27,094 bases of DNA from Actinomycetota bacterium (lineage in GTDB: Bacteria > Actinomycetota > Actinomycetes > Nanopelagicales > Nanopelagicaceae). Position 1 is the first letter of the stretch. Every line of letters starts with the position of its first letter. The position numbers and the translations under genes were made by a program. This document shows, piece after piece, positions 24,084 through 27,094 of the stretch. Location: NCBI GenBank assembly GCA_009699795.1, contig WLNK01000004.1, positions 1 through 27,094 on the forward strand. Reading direction: 5' to 3'. Under the pieces are notes generated by a model. The model searched no databases and was not told where the DNA came from. It saw only the letters and a list, made by a program, of their open reading frames with translations.

Positions 24084-24764
24084 ATGTCAATACTTCAATG
24101 GTTTTTTGAAGCAACGATTAATTTCGGCTCAAAAACTCTAGCTGTTCGAGAAATAGTCGGCGGAGTTCTGGGTATAACAAGTGCTTTCCTTGGTATGAAA
24201 AGGCTCGTATTAGCTTGGCCAATTGGAATTATTGCCGATGGTTTACTCTTCACAGTTTTCCTTGGCGCTGTATTCTCTTTTGGAGATTCTGCTCAGCATG
24301 CAAATTTCTATGGACAGGCAGGACGAAATCTTCTCCTGATCATCGTCAGTATTTATGGGTGGGTGCGATGGGCTGCACATAAGAGAAACGGTGGAGCTTC
24401 TACGCCTGCAGTAAATCCTCGATGGACCACCACTAAAGAGAAAATGGTTTTGATTCCTGCGATTGCTATTTTCTATCTTGCCTCCTATCAGCTATTCAAG
24501 GCTCTTGGAGAGTCTGGAACATGGCTCCTAGTTGATACATGGATTTTCACAGGTACCGCTCTGGCCACTTTTGGCATGAGTCGAGGTTACGTAGAGTTTT
24601 GGCTCGTTTGGGTAGCAGTTGATTTAGTTGGAGTGCCTTTTGCTTTCAGCAATGGTTACTACCCAACTGGAACTCTTTACGCGCTCTATCTTCCATTCGT
24701 GATCTGGGGCTTCTTCTCATGGCTGCGAATTCAAAATAGCGAGAAGAAAGAAGCGCGCGTCTAG
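24084..24764 (+). CDS. ribM: RibM/PnuC-family riboflavin transporter
   Basis: Predicted inner-membrane importer of riboflavin (PnuC fold; PnuC itself takes nicotinamide riboside). The 226-residue protein is strongly hydrophobic with about seven membrane segments. It has SIYGWVRW (compare YGWxxW of PnuC) in the middle and DLVGVPFAFSNGYYPTG with LYALYLPFVIWGFFSWLR near the C terminus. The FMN riboswitch directly upstream argues for riboflavin rather than nicotinamide riboside; RibM of Streptomyces davawensis and Corynebacterium is the precedent. No ribA, ribB, ribD, ribE or ribH gene is adjacent. The hisE gene starts 13 bases after it. Confidence 0.85.
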   Translation: MSILQWFFEATINFGSKTLAVREIVGGVLGITSAFLGMKRLVLAWPIGIIADGLLFTVFLGAVFSFGDSAQHANFYGQAGRNLLLIIVSIYGWVRWAAHKRNGGASTPAVNPRWTTTKEKMVLIPAIAIFYLASYQLFKALGESGTWLLVDTWIFTGTALATFGMSRGYVEFWLVWVAVDLVGVPFAFSNGYYPTGTLYALYLPFVIWGFFSWLRIQNSEKKEARV

Positions 24765-24770
24765 TAAACT
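24765..24770 (+). promoter_or_regulatory. Candidate leaderless-type -10 box for hisE
   Basis: TAAACT fits TAnnnT, begins immediately after the TAG stop of the transporter and ends seven bases before the hisE ATG. No Shine-Dalgarno precedes hisE. No -35 is recognisable. It would let hisE-hisG be expressed independently of the FMN riboswitch. Confidence 0.35.
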
Positions 24771-24777
24771 TCGCCAC

Positions 24778-25041
24778 ATGAAGTCTTTCGATTCACTCTG
24801 GGCCGAACTTGCTGAGATAGCGATTTCACGCCCAGAGGGATCGGGGACGGTGGCAGCCCTTGATGCGGGTGTGCACGCGATTGGAAAAAAGATAATCGAA
24901 GAGGCTGGTGAGGTTTGGTTGGCCGCTGAGCATGAGAGCGCGCAGGCGCTAGCCGAAGAAATCAGTCAACTTATTTATCATCTTCAAACTTTGATGCTGG
25001 CACGCGGACTTAAGCCAGAAGATGTTTACAAATTCCTTTAG
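24778..25041 (+). CDS. hisE: Phosphoribosyl-ATP pyrophosphatase
   Basis: Second step of histidine synthesis: hydrolyses phosphoribosyl-ATP to phosphoribosyl-AMP and pyrophosphate. The 87-residue MazG-like all-alpha protein has the metal-binding EEAGE (41-45) in KKIIEEAGEVWLAA and EEISQLIYHLQTLMLARGL (60-78). It stands alone, not fused to HisI. It is paired with hisG 26 bases downstream, as in Mycobacterium. The first two enzymes of the pathway are thus encoded together. Confidence 0.94.
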   Translation: MKSFDSLWAELAEIAISRPEGSGTVAALDAGVHAIGKKIIEEAGEVWLAAEHESAQALAEEISQLIYHLQTLMLARGLKPEDVYKFL

Positions 25042-25067
25042 CGCACATTTATAGAGAAGAGATAGAA

Positions 25068-25913
25068 ATGCTACGAATCGCAGTTCCCAATAAAGGTTCA
25101 CTTGCAGAAGCATCGATATCGATTCTTAAAGAAGCTGGTTATCAGCAACGCACAGATTCTCGAGATTTAGCGCTTACCGATCTAGGGAACTCTGTTGAGT
25201 TCTACTATCTTCGCCCTCGTGATATCGCAATTTATGTTGGATCAGGGGAGTTAGAGGCCGGTATTACTGGTCGAGATTTGCTTATTGACTCAGGAGCAGA
25301 TGCAGAGGAGATTCTCTCTTTAGATTTTGGTTCCTCTACTTTTCGCTTTGCAGGACCAACGGCAGCGAAATTTTCCGTTAAAGATATTTCAGGTAAACGC
25401 GTTGCAACGGCCTATCCGGGTCTCGTTGAAAAACACCTAAAGAGCCTTAATATAAATTCATCAATCGTTAGACTCGACGGAGCGGTCGAGAGCAGCGTAC
25501 GTCTTGGGGTAGCAGACTTAATTGCTGATGTTGTCAGTACTGGTAATACTCTGCGCCAAGCTGGATTAGAAATATTCGGAGAGCCAATACTTACGAGTGA
25601 AGCAATTCTTATCAAAGGACGCGGAGTTGTTTTACCACCTGAACTTAATATTTTGATGCGTCGCTTGCAGGGCGTTGTTACTGCGAGGCAGTTTGTATTG
25701 CTTGATTATGATGTGCCGAAAGCGCAATTGGAACAAGCTTGCGCGATAACACCGGGACTTGAATCGCCCACTATTTCGCCATTGCAGAAAGAAGATTGGG
25801 TGGCCGTTCGAGCCATGGTCTTGCGTACTGACACCAATCGCGTGATGGATGAACTTTGGGCCCTTGGAGCCCGTGGAATTCTGGTGGCAGATATCCACGC
25901 TTGCAGACTTTAG
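25068..25913 (+). CDS. hisG: ATP phosphoribosyltransferase, long form
   Basis: Commits ATP and PRPP to histidine synthesis. At 281 residues it is the long, self-regulated form with a C-terminal ACT-like domain (about 208-281), so HisZ is not needed and histidine feedback inhibition is expected. Visible motifs are VPNKGSL (6-12), GITGRDLL (65-72) and the PRPP-binding DLIADVVSTGNT (150-161). The C terminus reads LWALGARGILVADIHACRL. The purine-rich GAAGAGATAG precedes ATG 25068. Its stop lies two bases from the end of the convergent serB. Confidence 0.96.
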   Translation: MLRIAVPNKGSLAEASISILKEAGYQQRTDSRDLALTDLGNSVEFYYLRPRDIAIYVGSGELEAGITGRDLLIDSGADAEEILSLDFGSSTFRFAGPTAAKFSVKDISGKRVATAYPGLVEKHLKSLNINSSIVRLDGAVESSVRLGVADLIADVVSTGNTLRQAGLEIFGEPILTSEAILIKGRGVVLPPELNILMRRLQGVVTARQFVLLDYDVPKAQLEQACAITPGLESPTISPLQKEDWVAVRAMVLRTDTNRVMDELWALGARGILVADIHACRL

Positions 25914-25915
25914 AG

Positions 25916-27094
25916 TTATCTAATAGTTGTAGAACCAGCTTCTTCAACATCCTCGCGCGATATACCTAAGAGATAAAGAACCGAATCTAGATAGGGAGCA
26001 TTTAGCGTGCTATCAGCAGCGGCTTGCACCGCAGGTTTGGCATTGAAGGCAATTCCAAGACCTGCCAAAGAAATCATGTCAAGGTCATTTGCTCCGTCAC
26101 CTATTGCAATCGTCTGAGCTATTTCTATTCCATGCTCTGCTGCAAATTCACGAAGTGCGGTTGCTTTGGCCGCACGATCAATAATTGGGCCTGTCAGTCC
26201 GCCGGTGAGTTTGCCATCTCTTATTTCGAGATTATTGGCACGATAGTGCTGGATGCCTAAATCCTTCAAAATTGGTTCGATTACTGATGTAAATCCACCC
26301 GAAACAACAGCGACATGATGGCCCAATTTCTGCAGAGTCTTAACAAGGGTCCGCGCACCGGGCGTTAGAAGAATTTCATTGCGAACTTCATCCAAAACGC
26401 TTTCGGGTAAGCCTTTGAGCAGCGCAACTCTTTGCCGCAGGCTTGCCTCGAAATCTAATTCACCTCGCATCGCTGATTCGGTTATTGCGGCTACCGCAGT
26501 TGCTACACCGGCTTTTGCTCCAAGTAGTTCAATAACTTCTTGTTGTATAAGAGTTGAGTCAACATCCATCACTACAAGCTTGACCGCAAAACGCATCAAA
26601 CCGCCGGGGGAGACTGCTATATCTACGCCGCTTTGCGCTGAGACTACAGCTAGTGATTTGCGTAAAGCCGTCGCGTTCGTTCCAGAGACAACAAACTCTA
26701 TTGCGGTAACAGGATAGCTAGCTGTGCGATGTATACGCTCGATATTTCCCGATTCCTTAGCGATAATTGTTGCTATTTTTGCGATGGATCCTGGTATCAA
26801 TGGGTTACCAATTGCAACGACATGAATGAGTCCGCTCTTGGCCGCAATTGAAGCGGGTGAATTATTTTCAAACGATGAAGCGATATCTATTCCCAACCTG
26901 TTTGCGCATTCATTTAAATCTTCTTCAATCGACTTCGCGTGTGCAGGATTTAGAGAAATCAATATAGTTAGGATTAAGCGGTCTCGGATTACGACTTGTT
27001 CAATATCTACGACGTTGACTTGAAAAGGTTCGAGCGCTTCAAATATCGCGCTAGTTATCCCTGGCGTATCGAGTCCAGAAACAAGTATCAAGCC
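25916..27094 (-). CDS. serB: Phosphoserine phosphatase with two N-terminal ACT domains (5' end outside window)
   Basis: Dephosphorylates phosphoserine in the last step of serine synthesis. About 392 residues are visible and the frame is open at the window edge; comparison with mycobacterial SerB2 suggests fewer than ten N-terminal residues are missing. Two ACT domains (about 1-75 and 88-160, counting from a TTG at 27091) are followed by a HAD phosphatase. It has motif I MDVDST with nucleophile D176 and D178, VVSGGF for motif II, the Lys of RAAKATALREFA, and GDGANDLDM (331-339) for motif IV. The ACT domains suggest amino-acid control, as known for SerB2. Convergent to hisG with a 2-base gap. 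Confidence 0.95.
   Translation of the reverse strand, partial: GLILVSGLDTPGITSAIFEALEPFQVNVVDIEQVVIRDRLILTILISLNPAHAKSIEEDLNECANRLGIDIASSFENNSPASIAAKSGLIHVVAIGNPLIPGSIAKIATIIAKESGNIERIHRTASYPVTAIEFVVSGTNATALRKSLAVVSAQSGVDIAVSPGGLMRFAVKLVVMDVDSTLIQQEVIELLGAKAGVATAVAAITESAMRGELDFEASLRQRVALLKGLPESVLDEVRNEILLTPGARTLVKTLQKLGHHVAVVSGGFTSVIEPILKDLGIQHYRANNLEIRDGKLTGGLTGPIIDRAAKATALREFAAEHGIEIAQTIAIGDGANDLDMISLAGLGIAFNAKPAVQAAADSTLNAPYLDSVLYLLGISREDVEEAGSTTIR

Noticed and set aside
1..27094. tRNA or rRNA genes, CRISPR arrays, insertion sequences, prophage or toxin-antitoxin genes
   Set aside because: The intergenic spaces are too short, no cloverleaf-like or repeated units were noticed, and every sizeable frame is accounted for by housekeeping genes. 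No search program was run.

Overview
The window reads as a gene-dense, streamlined actinobacterial chromosome segment. Gene order matches the conserved block of Streptomyces and Mycobacterium relatives: aroC-aroK-aroB-aroQ, efp-nusB-bldD, the pyrR/pyrB/pyrC/carA/carB operon, mihF-gmk-rpoZ-coaBC-metK-priA, def-fmt-rsmB-rpe, hisE-hisG. Base composition is low for the phylum (mid-40s percent G+C by eye, not computed). Neighbouring genes mostly overlap by 1-4 bases or sit a few bases apart, and no gap reaches 300 bases. Together these suggest a small-genome freshwater lineage such as the acI group (Nanopelagicales); that assignment is inference from style and synteny, not from a marker gene.

Layout. 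1-3618: the 3' part of a prepilin peptidase gene, then four shikimate/chorismate genes. 3664-4646: efp and nusB. 4635-5114, minus strand: a BldD-type regulator that keeps the cyclic-di-GMP signature. 5133-5240: control region with a PyrR-binding hairpin. 5241-14897: de novo UMP synthesis (pyrR, pyrB, pyrC, carA, carB, pyrK, pyrD, pyrF), followed without a break by a gene encoding an mIHF nucleoid-protein domain fused to guanylate kinase, then rpoZ, coaBC, metK and priA. 20368-23871: def, fmt, rsmB and rpe, with leaderless-type promoters before def and rpe. 23880-24764: an FMN riboswitch controlling a lone RibM/PnuC-type transporter. 24778-25913: hisE and hisG. 25916 to the end, minus strand: serB, truncated by the window edge.

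How it fits together. The pyr genes make UMP from bicarbonate, glutamine, aspartate and PRPP, with PyrR as the expected UMP-sensing translational repressor. The downstream genes supply GDP, RNA polymerase omega, coenzyme A, S-adenosylmethionine and replication restart. def/fmt handle N-formylmethionine.

Main points of interest: (i) the mIHF-guanylate kinase fusion, with a possible internal start; (ii) an FMN riboswitch left driving only a riboflavin importer at the place where actinobacteria commonly carry riboflavin biosynthesis genes, suggesting auxotrophy; (iii) a BldD orthologue with an intact RxD-x8-RxxD motif in what seems to be a non-differentiating bacterium; (iv) a Bacillus-like pyrK-pyrD(1B)-pyrF tail on an actinobacterial operon. 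I saw no tRNA, rRNA, CRISPR, insertion sequence or phage gene.
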